NCBI RefSeq assembly: GCF_029914245.1
Contig: NZ_JARYZI010000006.1
Location: forward strand, 1-64,000
From: Fusibacter bizertensis
GTDB lineage: Bacteria; Bacillota; Clostridia; Peptostreptococcales; Acidaminobacteraceae
Direction of reading: 5' to 3'
DNA length: 64,000 nt
Below the pieces are notes generated by a model. The model searched no databases. It was given only the letters and a program-made list of their open reading frames with translations, and had not been told where the DNA came from. Positions 1 to 7,750 of this stretch are shown in pieces. Numbering within the stretch: the stretch's first letter is position 1; every line of letters starts with the position of its first letter. The position numbers were made by a program, and so were the translations under genes.

Positions 1-68
1 TAATAGGCCTGAGGTGTAAGTGCAGTAATGTATTCAGCTGACAGGTACTAATAGGTCGAGGACTTGAC
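1..68 (+). rRNA. rrl: 23S rRNA, 3' end (partial)
   Basis: The first bases match the conserved 3' end of bacterial 23S rRNA, including CTGACAGGTACTAATAGGTC followed by GAGGACTTGACC. The 5' part lies outside the window. It is followed by a spacer of about 120 bp and then 5S rRNA, the usual order of an rRNA operon. The exact 3' end is placed by similarity to known ends and could shift by a few bases. No tRNA is visible in the 23S-5S spacer. Confidence 0.95.
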
Positions 69-189
69 CTAGAGATAGTTTTTTACGAAGTAAATGTCGA
101 AGTTATATGCAATTTTGAGTGTGTAGAAACTATCGCGAAGGCGAAGTTAATATATACGAGTGTGATGAAGTTTTCTTCAAAACACGAGA

Positions 190-304
190 TCCAGTGATGA
201 TGGCGGAGGGGCCACACCTGTTCCCATACCGAACACAGAAGTAAAGTCCTCCAGCGTCGATGGTACTTGGCGGGTAGCTGCCTGGGAGAGTAGAACGTTG
301 CTGG
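190..304 (+). rRNA. rrf: 5S rRNA
   Basis: About 115 bases with the conserved 5S core: the CCATACCGAACAC segment (loop B/C region), the GATGGTACTTGG-like segment and TGGGAGAGTAG near the 3' side. The ends TCCAGTGATG and GTTGCTGG can pair as helix I. It follows 23S rRNA and precedes a strong terminator, so it is the last gene of the rRNA operon. Confidence 0.95.
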
Positions 305-316
305 TTTTAAGAAAAG

Positions 317-342
317 CTTAGTCATTTGACTAAGTTTTTTTT
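317..342 (+). terminator. rRNA operon terminator
   Basis: Perfect 8-bp stem CTTAGTCA/TGACTAAG with a 2-base loop, directly followed by eight T residues. A typical Rho-independent terminator 12 bases after 5S rRNA. Confidence 0.92.
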
Positions 343-403
343 ATGTTATAAAAGTAACTGGTAACTTTATATTATTATAATCATTGAATAAGATTTAATT
401 TAT

Positions 404-432
404 TTGACACTCATCTATATTACCGATAGAAT
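404..432 (+). promoter_or_regulatory. sigma-A promoter of the GntR-regulator gene
   Basis: A perfect -35 TTGACA (404-409), a 17-base spacer and a -10 TAGAAT (427-432). It lies about 65 bases upstream of the GntR start codon and downstream of the rRNA terminator, so this operon is independent of the rRNA. Confidence 0.75.
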
Positions 433-496
433 AATAATGACAGACTGTGCTCATATCTCATGAAATCAGGCTTCAATGAAAAACTCGGAGGAAACT

Positions 497-1192
497 ATGG
501 ATCTTTTTGATCAGAAAAAAGAGAATAAATCTTTAACATCGCTTATTTTCGAGAAAATTCGTGAGGACATTCTCAATGGAAGATATGTGTCTGGTGACAA
601 ATTAGTTGAAATTAAATTAGCCGATGAACTTGGTGTTAGTAGAACGCCAGTTAGGGAAGCTCTAAAACAATTAGAACTTGATGGTCTTGTAGATAATATA
701 CCCAATAGAGGTGTTGTAGTAAAAGGAATCAGTAAAAAAGATATTGATGATATCCTAACAATTAGACTTTGTATCGAAGGATTGGTAGGACAATGGTCAG
801 CGGAAAGAATCTTAGATCATGAAATTAAAGAGCTAGAAGAAATTTATGATTTGATGGAATTCTATTCACAAAAAGGTGATGTTGATAAAATTTTTGAACT
901 TAATACTAAATTCCATGAAACTTTGTATCAAACTACAAAAAGTAGGTACTTAGAAGGTGTTCTTAATGATTTTCAGTTATTTATAAAAACTGCAAGAAAT
1001 AGTTCTCTTAAATCTGAAGGTAGAATTGAAAGTGCATTGAAAGAGCACAAACAGATAGTTGAAGCACTAAAAAATCATGATGTTGAAGCGGCGAGAAATG
1101 CACTTGTTAATCATATTGCTAATTCTAATATGAATATAAAGAGCATTGTTCAATTAGAAGAAGAAAAACTAAAAAATGAAGCAAAGGTTTAA
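497..1192 (+). CDS. GntR-family transcriptional regulator, FadR/FCD subfamily
   Basis: A 231-residue DNA-binding regulator. The first 75 residues form the GntR winged helix-turn-helix: an IREDILNGRYVSGDKL segment, then ADELGVSRTPVREALKQL, the GntR signature with the recognition helix. The remainder is an all-helical FCD effector domain with metal-ligand-type His residues (for example in FHETLYQTT and VNHIANSN); FCD domains usually bind a small organic acid or metabolite. An in-frame ATG lies at 476, but GGAGG at 487-491 sits 5 bases before the ATG at 497, so 497 is preferred. The NiaR-like gene and a membrane protein gene follow. The effector cannot be deduced. Confidence 0.9.
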   Translation: MDLFDQKKENKSLTSLIFEKIREDILNGRYVSGDKLVEIKLADELGVSRTPVREALKQLELDGLVDNIPNRGVVVKGISKKDIDDILTIRLCIEGLVGQWSAERILDHEIKELEEIYDLMEFYSQKGDVDKIFELNTKFHETLYQTTKSRYLEGVLNDFQLFIKTARNSSLKSEGRIESALKEHKQIVEALKNHDVEAARNALVNHIANSNMNIKSIVQLEEEKLKNEAKV

Positions 1193-1212
1193 GATTTATA
1201 TATGGAGGATTT

Positions 1213-1725
1213 ATGTCTGAAGAAAGAAGACGTTTTATTGTAGAGAAGCTCTCTACAAGTGGAACGCCAATTATTGGTTCAGAATTAGCGGAAATGTATG
1301 ATGTTACAAGACAAGTTATTGTTCAAGATATAGCAATAATAAGAGCTTCAGGAATTCCTGTGATTGCGACCTCAAGTGGTTATATGATACAAAGGCATCT
1401 AAGTTCAAATAAATTAATTCGTACTTTTGTTTCTAAGCATGAAGGCTTTGATCGAATGGAAGAAGAACTTTCTATTATTGTTGAGTATGGTGGCAGAATT
1501 ATCGATGTTATTGTTGAACATCCCGTCTATGGAGAAATAGTTGGAACGCTTCATATTGAGAATCTAGAAGATATAGAAAGTTTTGTTCATAAAGTAAAAT
1601 TATATGATGCTAAACCACTTTCGGTATTGACGAAAGGTGATCATATTCATACAATTGAAGTACCTAGTGAAAAAGTATTTCAATTGATTATGGAAGAACT
1701 GAAATTAAAAGGATTTGTAGATTAG
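1213..1725 (+). CDS. niaR: NiaR-like transcription repressor (HTH_11 + 3H domain)
   Basis: At 170 residues it has the usual NiaR length. Residues 1-60 form an HTH_11 domain (SGTPIIGSELAEMYDVTRQV, then a recognition segment with QDIAIIRASG). Residues 75-165 look like the 3H domain, named for conserved histidines; VEHPVYGEIVGTLHIEN and GDHIHTIEVP carry them. NiaR proteins repress NAD biosynthesis or niacin uptake when bound to nicotinic acid. The start has a good SD (TGGAGG) 20 bases after the GntR gene, and a terminator follows. No NAD-synthesis gene (nadABC) is next door, so the regulated target here is unknown; the membrane protein downstream is one candidate. Confidence 0.82.
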   Translation: MSEERRRFIVEKLSTSGTPIIGSELAEMYDVTRQVIVQDIAIIRASGIPVIATSSGYMIQRHLSSNKLIRTFVSKHEGFDRMEEELSIIVEYGGRIIDVIVEHPVYGEIVGTLHIENLEDIESFVHKVKLYDAKPLSVLTKGDHIHTIEVPSEKVFQLIMEELKLKGFVD

Positions 1726-1732
1726 TAAACGA

Positions 1733-1753
1733 GGAGTTTAAACTCCTTTTTTT
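1733..1753 (+). terminator. terminator after niaR-like gene
   Basis: The perfect palindrome GGAGTTTAAACTCC is followed by seven Ts, immediately after the niaR-like stop codon. It would separate the regulators from the EIIC-like gene, at least partly. The AAAC core could give a tight hairpin or act by attenuation. Confidence 0.75.
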
Positions 1754-1802
1754 ACGGCACGTGCTGACAAGACACATGAATATTCATAACAGGAAGGTGA
1801 CT

Positions 1803-2831
1803 ATGAAAATCAGAAATTATTTAACTAAAACATTAAATGGTATGGCGTTAGGTTTATTTTCATCGTTGATTATTGGATTGATTTTAAAGCAAATTGGGGA
1901 ATTAACAGGCATTGAGACTTTGATGAACTTTGGTAAGTTTGCTCAAGTATTGATGGGACCAGCGATTGGCGCGGCTGTTGCGTATAGTGTCAAAGCTTCG
2001 CCATTAGGTATATTTGCTTCAATGGTAGCTGGTGCAATAGGAGCGGGGAGTATCAAATTTTTAGAGACAGGACAAATGGCAATTGTTATTGGAGAACCAA
2101 TGGGAGCATTTGTTTCTGGTTTAATTGCAGCTGAATTTTCAAAATTGATATCAGGTAAAACAAAAGTTGATATTGTGCTTGTACCTGCGGCTACAATTTT
2201 AGTTGGTGGACTAGTAGGGATATCTATTAGTCCTGTTATTGCACAAATGATGAAAGCACTAGGTCAAGTTATAAATACTGCTACTGAGTTGCAGCCAATT
2301 CCTATGGGAGTCATAGTTGCGGTATTAATGGGAATTATATTAACTTTACCAATCAGTAGTGCTGCGTTGGCAATATCTTTAGGACTATCTGGTATTGCAG
2401 GAGGTGCATCTTTAGTTGGGTGTTGTTGTAACATGATTGGTTTTGCTGCAATTAGTTATAGAGAGAATGGCTTAGGTGGTGCTATTGCTCAAGGTTTAGG
2501 CACATCTATGCTTCAGGTTCCTAACATAATTAAAAATCCAAAGATTTGGATTCCGCCGATTATTGCAAGTGCAATACTCGGTCCAATTAGCACAACTTTA
2601 TTGAAAATGGAAAGTAATAGTGTGGGTGCCGGTATGGGAACTAGTGGTTTAGTTGGTCAATTTGGTGCATATGCTGAGATGGGAAGTAAAGTTAGTTCCA
2701 CTTCGTTTTTTATTATGATCGCAGTGATGCATTTTATTTTACCAGCGCTCATATCGCTTGTAATCAGTGAATGGATGCGGAAAAAAGAGTGGATTAAGTT
2801 AGGTGATTTAAAATTAAATGAAAACAATTAG
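1803..2831 (+). CDS. PTS EIIC-like membrane protein (PTS_EIIC_2 type)
   Basis: An integral membrane protein of 342 residues with about 9-10 hydrophobic segments rich in Gly and Ala (for example MALGLFSSLIIGLILK and ASMVAGAIGAG). Composition and motifs, such as GPAIGAAVAYSVKASPLG, IPMGVIVAVLMGIILTLPIS and a late GTSGLVGQFGAY, resemble the EIIC_2 family (PF13303), annotated as PTS IIC or RegA-like. No EIIA, EIIB or HPr gene is nearby, so a true sugar PTS role is doubtful. The start at 1803 follows AGGAAGGTGA; an upstream in-frame ATG at 1761 has no good SD. Its place after a NiaR-like gene makes a vitamin-precursor transporter conceivable, but this is inference. Confidence 0.75.
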   Translation: MKIRNYLTKTLNGMALGLFSSLIIGLILKQIGELTGIETLMNFGKFAQVLMGPAIGAAVAYSVKASPLGIFASMVAGAIGAGSIKFLETGQMAIVIGEPMGAFVSGLIAAEFSKLISGKTKVDIVLVPAATILVGGLVGISISPVIAQMMKALGQVINTATELQPIPMGVIVAVLMGIILTLPISSAALAISLGLSGIAGGASLVGCCCNMIGFAAISYRENGLGGAIAQGLGTSMLQVPNIIKNPKIWIPPIIASAILGPISTTLLKMESNSVGAGMGTSGLVGQFGAYAEMGSKVSSTSFFIMIAVMHFILPALISLVISEWMRKKEWIKLGDLKLNENN

Positions 2832-2856
2832 TTAAATAATAATTACTGAAATAAAA

Positions 2857-2896
2857 GAAGAAATTACTAAGCTATTGCTCAGTAATTTCTTCTTTT
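2857..2896 (+). terminator. terminator after EIIC-like gene
   Basis: A 12-bp perfect stem (GAAGAAATTACT/AGTAATTTCTTC) extended by AGC/GCT around a TATT loop, followed by TTTTTATT. It lies between convergent genes and may act on both strands. Confidence 0.9.
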
Positions 2897-2929
2897 TATT
2901 ACAAATATTCTAGCTTATAACAAAGGTTT

Positions 2930-4054
2930 TTAATTTGAAGGCTCTCTTATATCAACTGAAAAAGAACCATCATTATACTCAGTAAAGATTAAAATTGCAC
3001 CTTGACTGATTCTTTCTAGATTTTTTTCAAAATCAATTTTATCTTGTGATAGCTTTTTTTGTAAATATAGTCCGTCTTCTACCATTTCTTCCAGTTCTAT
3101 AAATTTTATATCCATAATACTTTGATAATCTTCTGATTTTGTAACGCGTGTAACAGTTATTTCTTCAATAGAATCATGATATTCGTCTAAGAAATCTAAG
3201 GGGTTATCTGTTGAATTTGAAAGATCTTCCATAGGAGTGCTGTCTTTATTCCAAAGGTTATCAAGGTATATTTGCGCTTTTTCATGGTCACTACGTTCCG
3301 TGCTTATAGGAAGATCAAAGATAAGATTGAGACCATTATAATTTTCGTTTGGAATAACAAGTCCAGTTGTTTGATCGTAATCAAAGGCATTAATATCATA
3401 GAATACAGATGAGATTACAACTAGGCTAAGTCCTCTATCCGCAAATATCTCAAGTTCATCACATTCAATTAGGTGATAGAGAATACCATCAGATACAATC
3501 TCATTGTAGCCGCCATTCATACTTGCAATATTGTATAACCAAGGCTTTTGCCCATTAATAAGTGGAGATATAAAGAAAGAATAATTATTAAAAGCCATAT
3601 CATTTAATGCAGGGAAGTTTTCACTATCCATTTTAATTGCTACAACTGCATATGTTTTTAAAGTATCAAGTGTTTTATCTAAATTTGTCAGTTGATTACC
3701 AGAGATTAAACCAAGTAAAGAAACGGTAAATCCATTTTTTTGTTGCGTTTCATTTATAATTATAGCGTTATCACTAGTAAAAGCCTCTGCAAGAAGTGGA
3801 AAATCAAATTTATCAGCGACCTCTTCTGAGGATAAATACTGCCATGCTGCAAATGCAGAACCAGATAAAATTACAAATAGCATAATTGTAACAAATGAAA
3901 TCCTAAACGTATGTCTGAGACCAGGCTTTTTATTTGGATTTTCCTTTGATGCAAGTTTTAATCTTAAATCTTGTAGGAGATCACTATCAGGCATAGCATT
4001 ACTACTTAATGCATTTTTAAGTAGTATTTCTATTTTTTTATCTTTATTTTTCAT
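2930..4054 (-). CDS. Anti-sigma-factor-like transmembrane protein
   Basis: A 374-residue protein with a short charged N-terminal cytoplasmic part (about 55 residues), one membrane helix (HTFRISFVTIMLFVILSGSA, about 57-76) and a long acidic extracellular part. It overlaps the end of the upstream ECF sigma gene by 11 bases, the classic arrangement of a sigma factor and its membrane anti-sigma. The extracellular part has no motif I can name with confidence; it resembles DUF4179-type anti-sigma ectodomains. The start at 4054 is chosen because GGAGGATAC precedes it; an upstream ATG at 4123 would lie deep inside the sigma gene. The signal sensed is unknown. Confidence 0.75.
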   Translation of the reverse strand: MKNKDKKIEILLKNALSSNAMPDSDLLQDLRLKLASKENPNKKPGLRHTFRISFVTIMLFVILSGSAFAAWQYLSSEEVADKFDFPLLAEAFTSDNAIIINETQQKNGFTVSLLGLISGNQLTNLDKTLDTLKTYAVVAIKMDSENFPALNDMAFNNYSFFISPLINGQKPWLYNIASMNGGYNEIVSDGILYHLIECDELEIFADRGLSLVVISSVFYDINAFDYDQTTGLVIPNENYNGLNLIFDLPISTERSDHEKAQIYLDNLWNKDSTPMEDLSNSTDNPLDFLDEYHDSIEEITVTRVTKSEDYQSIMDIKFIELEEMVEDGLYLQKKLSQDKIDFEKNLERISQGAILIFTEYNDGSFSVDIREPSN

Positions 4055-4592
4055 GCTGAGTATCCTCCAGTTCTTTTTCGATAATTTTACGTGCTTTGAA
4101 TAATCTGCTTTTGACTGTTCCAACAGGAATTTTCATAACTTTCGCAATTTCACCAACACTTAAATCAATTGTATAGTATAGAAGGATAGGGACTTTATAT
4201 TTTTCAGGTAAGAGTGTAACTAAATGTCTCACCATATCAATCTCTTCTTGCTTAATAAAATCATTTTCAGTGTTTAATGTACTGATTATGTTATCTTGTA
4301 CAGGTTCAAAAGGTGCGATTTTATTTCTTCGAGCATATTTTCGTTTGATACTTTTCCATAAATAGAGTGTTATACAAAATAGAAAACTTTGAGGATTATC
4401 TGATTGAAGCAGCTTAGTTTGTTGTTCAAAAGCACTCAAAAAAGTTTCTTGGAATAAATCATCAGCATCTTCTTTGGAATAAGTTAGACTTCGACAAAAT
4501 TTGTATACAGGTGGACTGCACTTTTCCACTAATTTTGTAAAGCTGTACTGGGACTCAGATTGATCAATTTCTTCTTTAGACAATAGTTCCAC
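4044..4592 (-). CDS. ECF RNA polymerase sigma factor
   Basis: At 182 residues it has the typical ECF size. Region 2 lies at about residues 20-85 with the signature TYSKEDADDLFQETFLSAFE and the -10-reading segment after it. Region 4 lies at about 120-178 with LPEKYKVPILLYYTIDLSVG and the HTH segment EIAKVMKIPVGTVKSRLFKA. There is no C-terminal extension. The start is GTG, 5 bases after a perfect AGGAGG at 4598-4603. It forms a two-gene operon with the anti-sigma gene. The regulon cannot be read from here; self-regulation is common in this family. Confidence 0.93.
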   Translation of the reverse strand: MELLSKEEIDQSESQYSFTKLVEKCSPPVYKFCRSLTYSKEDADDLFQETFLSAFEQQTKLLQSDNPQSFLFCITLYLWKSIKRKYARRNKIAPFEPVQDNIISTLNTENDFIKQEEIDMVRHLVTLLPEKYKVPILLYYTIDLSVGEIAKVMKIPVGTVKSRLFKARKIIEKELEDTQHEK

Positions 4593-4672
4593 ATTAGCCT
4601 CCTTTTATAATCTCTTACAACAGTAAATAGTCATGAAATTATAAATGGTTCATTTTTTTATTACCTATAAAG

Positions 4673-4714
4673 AAGCACTCTATTTTCAAAATTGAATTTA
4701 AAAATAGAGTGCTT
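4673..4714 (-). terminator. Hairpin terminator downstream of the 61-residue Cys-rich gene
   Basis: A 14-bp perfect inverted repeat (AAGCACTCTATTTT/AAAATAGAGTGCTT) lies just past the stop of the minus-strand 61-residue gene. T-rich sequence follows on the minus strand. It also sits upstream of the sigma operon and would insulate it. Confidence 0.75.
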
Positions 4715-4764
4715 AGTGTAGATATGATTCTCATCATAAAAATTAATTGCAAATAGCCATTTCT

Positions 4765-4950
4765 TTAACTGTTTTTTATTGTTACTTTTTCTTCAAAACC
4801 GTTACAAATATCTCCTGAAGATTGATATACTACATCCGAAGGCTGTAACCGTGTTTTAAAACCAAATTTCTTACAACCGTTTGGATTATTAGGGTCCCAT
4901 GTAATATAAAAGTATCTACATTTGCGACAATCAATACGTGTATAACTCAA
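4765..4950 (-). CDS. Small conserved Cys-rich protein
   Basis: 61 residues with a CRKCRYFYITWDP motif near the N-terminus and two later cysteines (GCKKFGF and DICNGF), together suggesting a four-Cys metal site. Short proteins of this pattern occur in many clostridia with no established function that I can name reliably. The start is TTG at 4950, supported by AAGGAGTGA 7 bases upstream. The gene stands alone between the sigma operon and murI. A perfect DnaA box overlaps its ribosome site. Confidence 0.72.
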   Translation of the reverse strand: MSYTRIDCRKCRYFYITWDPNNPNGCKKFGFKTRLQPSDVVYQSSGDICNGFEEKVTIKNS

Positions 4951-4963
4951 AAAAATTCACTCC

Positions 4964-4972
4964 TTATCCACA
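4964..4972 (+). promoter_or_regulatory. Perfect DnaA box
   Basis: TTATCCACA is an exact match to the bacterial DnaA box. It lies over the leader of the Cys-rich small gene (minus strand reads TGTGGATAAGGAG). A single 9-mer can arise by chance, so any role is uncertain. Confidence 0.4.
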
Positions 4973-5053
4973 GCTTTGAGTTTATTATATCACTTTTATT
5001 AATTCAATTGAAGAAATTGAAGTGATTGAACATAGTGAAAATGCATGTGTTTA

Positions 5054-5062
5054 TGCTATAAT
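5054..5062 (+). promoter_or_regulatory. Extended -10 promoter of murI
   Basis: TGCTATAAT, an extended -10 element, lies 18 bases before the first possible murI start codon. No good -35 is seen at 16-18 bases, as is often the case for extended -10 promoters. The mRNA leader would be very short. Confidence 0.6.
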
Positions 5063-5079
5063 GTAGTATACACAGAAAG

Positions 5080-5883
5080 ATGGTGGTGCACAATTTGGAT
5101 AAGTATAGTAAAATTGGTATTTTTGATTCAGGTTTAGGTGGTTTATCTGTCCTAAATACGTTAGAAGGTTTATTATCAAAAGAAGGATTTATCTATATAG
5201 GTGATTCTTTAAATGCTCCATATGGAACAAGATCAAAAGAGGAAGTATTTGAGTTATCAAAAAAAATTTGCGATGATTTAGTATCGAAAGATGTTAAAGC
5301 GATAGTTATTGCATGTAATACGGCAACTAGTGCTGCTGTATTAAAGCTTAGAGATATGTATGATATACCAATAGTTGGTATGGAACCAGCAGTTAAGCCA
5401 GCTTTAAGACAATCTGAAGGTCAAGTAGTTGTTCTCGCTACAGAAATGACATTAAAAGAGGAGAAGTTTTTAAAGTTAGTTGATCATATAGATGATGGAT
5501 ACCGTGTTGCAAAGATGCCTGCTCCTGAATGGGTTGATTGTGTAGAAAATCACTTACATGATGAAGATTTTGTTAAAAATTGTGTTGATAGTTTTTTAGA
5601 TGAAAAACTACCTTCAGCTCAGAATCTAGTGCTTGGTTGTACTCATTTTATTTTTTTAAGTGACTATATAAAGAGGTATTACAATGACAAAATAGAGCTT
5701 TTCGATGGCAATATGGGTACTGCATTGCAATTGAAGAATACGCTAGAGAGTATGAAATTATTGCTTGATGAAGACATTTATCAAGCAAGTGAATTAGAGC
5801 GAATAGAAATTTATAATTCGAAATCAGATGAATATGTAGAAAAATCAAAAGATTTATTGAAGACATTAAAGAGAGGGAAATAA
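5080..5883 (+). CDS. murI: Glutamate racemase
   Basis: Converts L-glutamate to D-glutamate for peptidoglycan. At 267 residues it has the usual family length. Signature segments: IGIFDSGLGGLSVL (residues 12-25), the first catalytic cysteine in ACNTATS (Cys79) and the second in LGCTHF (about residue 187). The start is uncertain: ATG 5080 is followed by in-frame GTG codons and by TTG 5095, and no strong SD decides between them. The gene is followed directly by a small gene whose ATG comes right after the stop. Confidence 0.95.
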   Translation: MVVHNLDKYSKIGIFDSGLGGLSVLNTLEGLLSKEGFIYIGDSLNAPYGTRSKEEVFELSKKICDDLVSKDVKAIVIACNTATSAAVLKLRDMYDIPIVGMEPAVKPALRQSEGQVVVLATEMTLKEEKFLKLVDHIDDGYRVAKMPAPEWVDCVENHLHDEDFVKNCVDSFLDEKLPSAQNLVLGCTHFIFLSDYIKRYYNDKIELFDGNMGTALQLKNTLESMKLLLDEDIYQASELERIEIYNSKSDEYVEKSKDLLKTLKRGK

Positions 5884-6141
5884 ATGGATGCTAAGCTATT
5901 AGAGTTAGTTAACGAAAAGTTGAGACTTATTCTTGATGAAGCAGTTTTTGGAGAACAGTCAGAAAATATCTTTAAATTGCATTATGGAATTGATTGTAAA
6001 AGGTTGGAACCTAAAGCAATTTCAAAAGAAGTAAAGCTTCCAATGAAAAAGTTAAAAGTTGAACTGACTAAAATAGATAATCGTGTATTTAATATACTCA
6101 AAAAGCATGACTTGTTTGATGAGATGTACTCGTCAAAATAG
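5884..6141 (+). CDS. Small protein of unknown function downstream of murI
   Basis: 85 residues, charged and mostly helical by composition, with no membrane segment. It starts immediately after the murI stop, with AGAGGGAAATAA as ribosome site, so it is co-transcribed and probably translationally coupled. The middle (AISKEVKLPMKKLKVELTKI) resembles a helix-turn-helix of sigma region-4 type, in which case it could bind DNA. I do not recognise a named family. A strong terminator follows. Confidence 0.6.
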   Translation: MDAKLLELVNEKLRLILDEAVFGEQSENIFKLHYGIDCKRLEPKAISKEVKLPMKKLKVELTKIDNRVFNILKKHDLFDEMYSSK

Positions 6142-6172
6142 AAAATGTTAGAAGAGTCTTATGATAAATTCA

Positions 6173-6237
6173 AAATCCTGCTTTCCTTTGCACATCATAG
6201 TACATTAGGATAGCAGGATTTATCTTTTATTTTTTTA
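6173..6237 (+). terminator. Terminator after the murI operon
   Basis: A 10-bp stem AAATCCTGCT/AGCAGGATTT, extended inward by TCCT/AGGA, then a T-rich run (TATCTTTTATTTTTTT). It lies between convergent genes, and the T-run reaches into the aminotransferase stop region. Confidence 0.8.
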
Positions 6238-7411
6238 TGAAACTAAGAAGCTCTTGGATCCTATGAAGTCCCTCAATTACAAGTTCAATTTTAGTAGCAT
6301 AGGAAATTCTAATATAATCATCATTTCCAAATGCAATACCTGGAACAACTGCAACTTGGTGTTCATCTAATAGTTGATTGCAAAAGGCAATTGAAAATGA
6401 ATCGTGATTATTATAAAACTTTTTATATGCGCTGAGGTCAAGAAATAAGTAGAAAGCGCCTTGAGGATTTACATAACCAACATTTTCAAGCTGATTTAGT
6501 ATAGGAAGAATAGTGTCCCGTCTATTTTTGTAAATGGATACCATATGTTTCATGTCTTCAGAACCTTCTTTTAAGGCACCATATCCAGCCCACTGTGCAA
6601 TGGTACTTGGATGAGATATAAGATGACCTTGAAGTGTTGAGATGGCTTTTGATATCTCTATATTCGATGCAGTATAACCAAGTCTCCAACCGGTCATCGC
6701 AGCAGATTTAGAAAAGCCATTCACTAAAATAGTAATTTCCTTTGCTCGTTCAGATATTGATGGAATGGAAACAAAAGGATGATCATAACAGATACGTTCA
6801 TATATTTCATCTGCCAATATAATTAGGTTATGATTAATACAAAATTCAATTAGAGGTTCTAACTCTTCTTTTGAATAAACTGCACCAGTAGGATTTGATG
6901 GATTATTAATAAGGACAATTTTAGTTCTATCAGTTATAGCTTCACTTAATTGCTTTACTGTGAGTTTAAAGTCATTTGATTTATCCGTTTGTACGATTAT
7001 GGGAACACCATAGCATAGTTTAACCATTTCAGGGTAGCTTGTCCAATATGGAGCAGGAATAACGACTTCATCATATGGATCTAAAATAGCTGTTAGGGCA
7101 TTTGTAATTGCATTCTTTGCACCTGATGATACGACGATTTCTGAAGTGCTATATTTAACATGATTTTCTAATTCTAATTTTTTAACTATGGAATCACGTA
7201 AAGGTATAAGGCCAGGAACCATATCGTATTTAGTTTTGTTGTGATCGATGGCCTCTTTCGCTGTGATTTTACCTGCGTTTGGCGTCATAAAATCTGGCTC
7301 ACCAATGCTAAGATCAATTATTTCCTTTCCTTCGGATTTGAGCTTAGCAACTTTTGCGCTGATGTTGATTGTAAATGATGGTGTAATTGATTTTATTTTC
7401 TTTGAAACCAT
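6227..7411 (-). CDS. Pyridoxal-phosphate aminotransferase, class I (aspartate aminotransferase type)
   Basis: A cytosolic fold-type I aminotransferase of 394 residues. The PLP lysine lies in NGFSKSAAMTGWRLGY; NNPSNPTGAVYS and ADEIYERICYD are the conserved cofactor-binding segments, and RISYA near the C-terminus holds the carboxylate-binding Arg. The length and the MTGWRLGY motif fit the AspB (subgroup I-beta/gamma) aspartate aminotransferases, but exact substrates cannot be fixed from sequence. The start follows AGGTGA. It is a single gene on the minus strand, divergent from the 7535 gene. Confidence 0.88.
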   Translation of the reverse strand: MVSKKIKSITPSFTINISAKVAKLKSEGKEIIDLSIGEPDFMTPNAGKITAKEAIDHNKTKYDMVPGLIPLRDSIVKKLELENHVKYSTSEIVVSSGAKNAITNALTAILDPYDEVVIPAPYWTSYPEMVKLCYGVPIIVQTDKSNDFKLTVKQLSEAITDRTKIVLINNPSNPTGAVYSKEELEPLIEFCINHNLIILADEIYERICYDHPFVSIPSISERAKEITILVNGFSKSAAMTGWRLGYTASNIEISKAISTLQGHLISHPSTIAQWAGYGALKEGSEDMKHMVSIYKNRRDTILPILNQLENVGYVNPQGAFYLFLDLSAYKKFYNNHDSFSIAFCNQLLDEHQVAVVPGIAFGNDDYIRISYATKIELVIEGLHRIQELLSFIKK

Positions 7412-7534
7412 TGTTTCACCTATCTTTCATAGTATAATAAGAGTAAAATTTACAAATGCTTAATGAATGTAAACGTTGATTGTGTTAAAATTATTATAAC
7501 AAGGAATTTAAAAAACTCAAGGACGAGGTATAAA

Positions 7535-7750
7535 ATGTCTGTATTAGAATGGTTTTTTATTGGAGTGATCATTCTTTTTTTTATGGGAATTATGTTTTTT
7601 TCATTATCAGATTTGAAAAAAGATTTGATTTATTATAAAAAAAAGCAAAAAAATGTAAAACATATGAATCAATATCAAAAACAAAAAAAAATATCGAATA
7701 ACACTTCAAAAAATATTTCCAAACCACATAAACATAAAAATGGTGATTAA
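7535..7750 (+). CDS. Small single-pass membrane protein
   Basis: 71 residues with one N-terminal membrane helix (WFFIGVIILFFMGIMFF, about residues 6-22) and a very basic Lys/Asn/Gln-rich cytoplasmic tail. The start at 7535 is chosen over an upstream ATG at 7463 because GACGAGGT precedes it and the membrane helix then begins naturally. Its stop codon abuts the ATG of the decarboxylase gene, so it is the first gene of that operon. No family is recognised. Confidence 0.6.
   Translation: MSVLEWFFIGVIILFFMGIMFFSLSDLKKDLIYYKKKQKNVKHMNQYQKQKKISNNTSKNISKPHKHKNGD

Noticed and set aside
83-325. Open frame of 80 codons on the minus strand over the 5S rRNA
   Set aside because: It is antisense to the 5S rRNA and the spacer; no SD, no family.
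511-705. 64-codon minus-strand frame inside the GntR gene
   Set aside because: Shadow of the GntR coding region.
5648-5866. 72-codon minus-strand frame
   Set aside because: Shadow inside murI.
7248-7463. 71-codon plus-strand frame
   Set aside because: Opposite-strand shadow of the aminotransferase 5' region.
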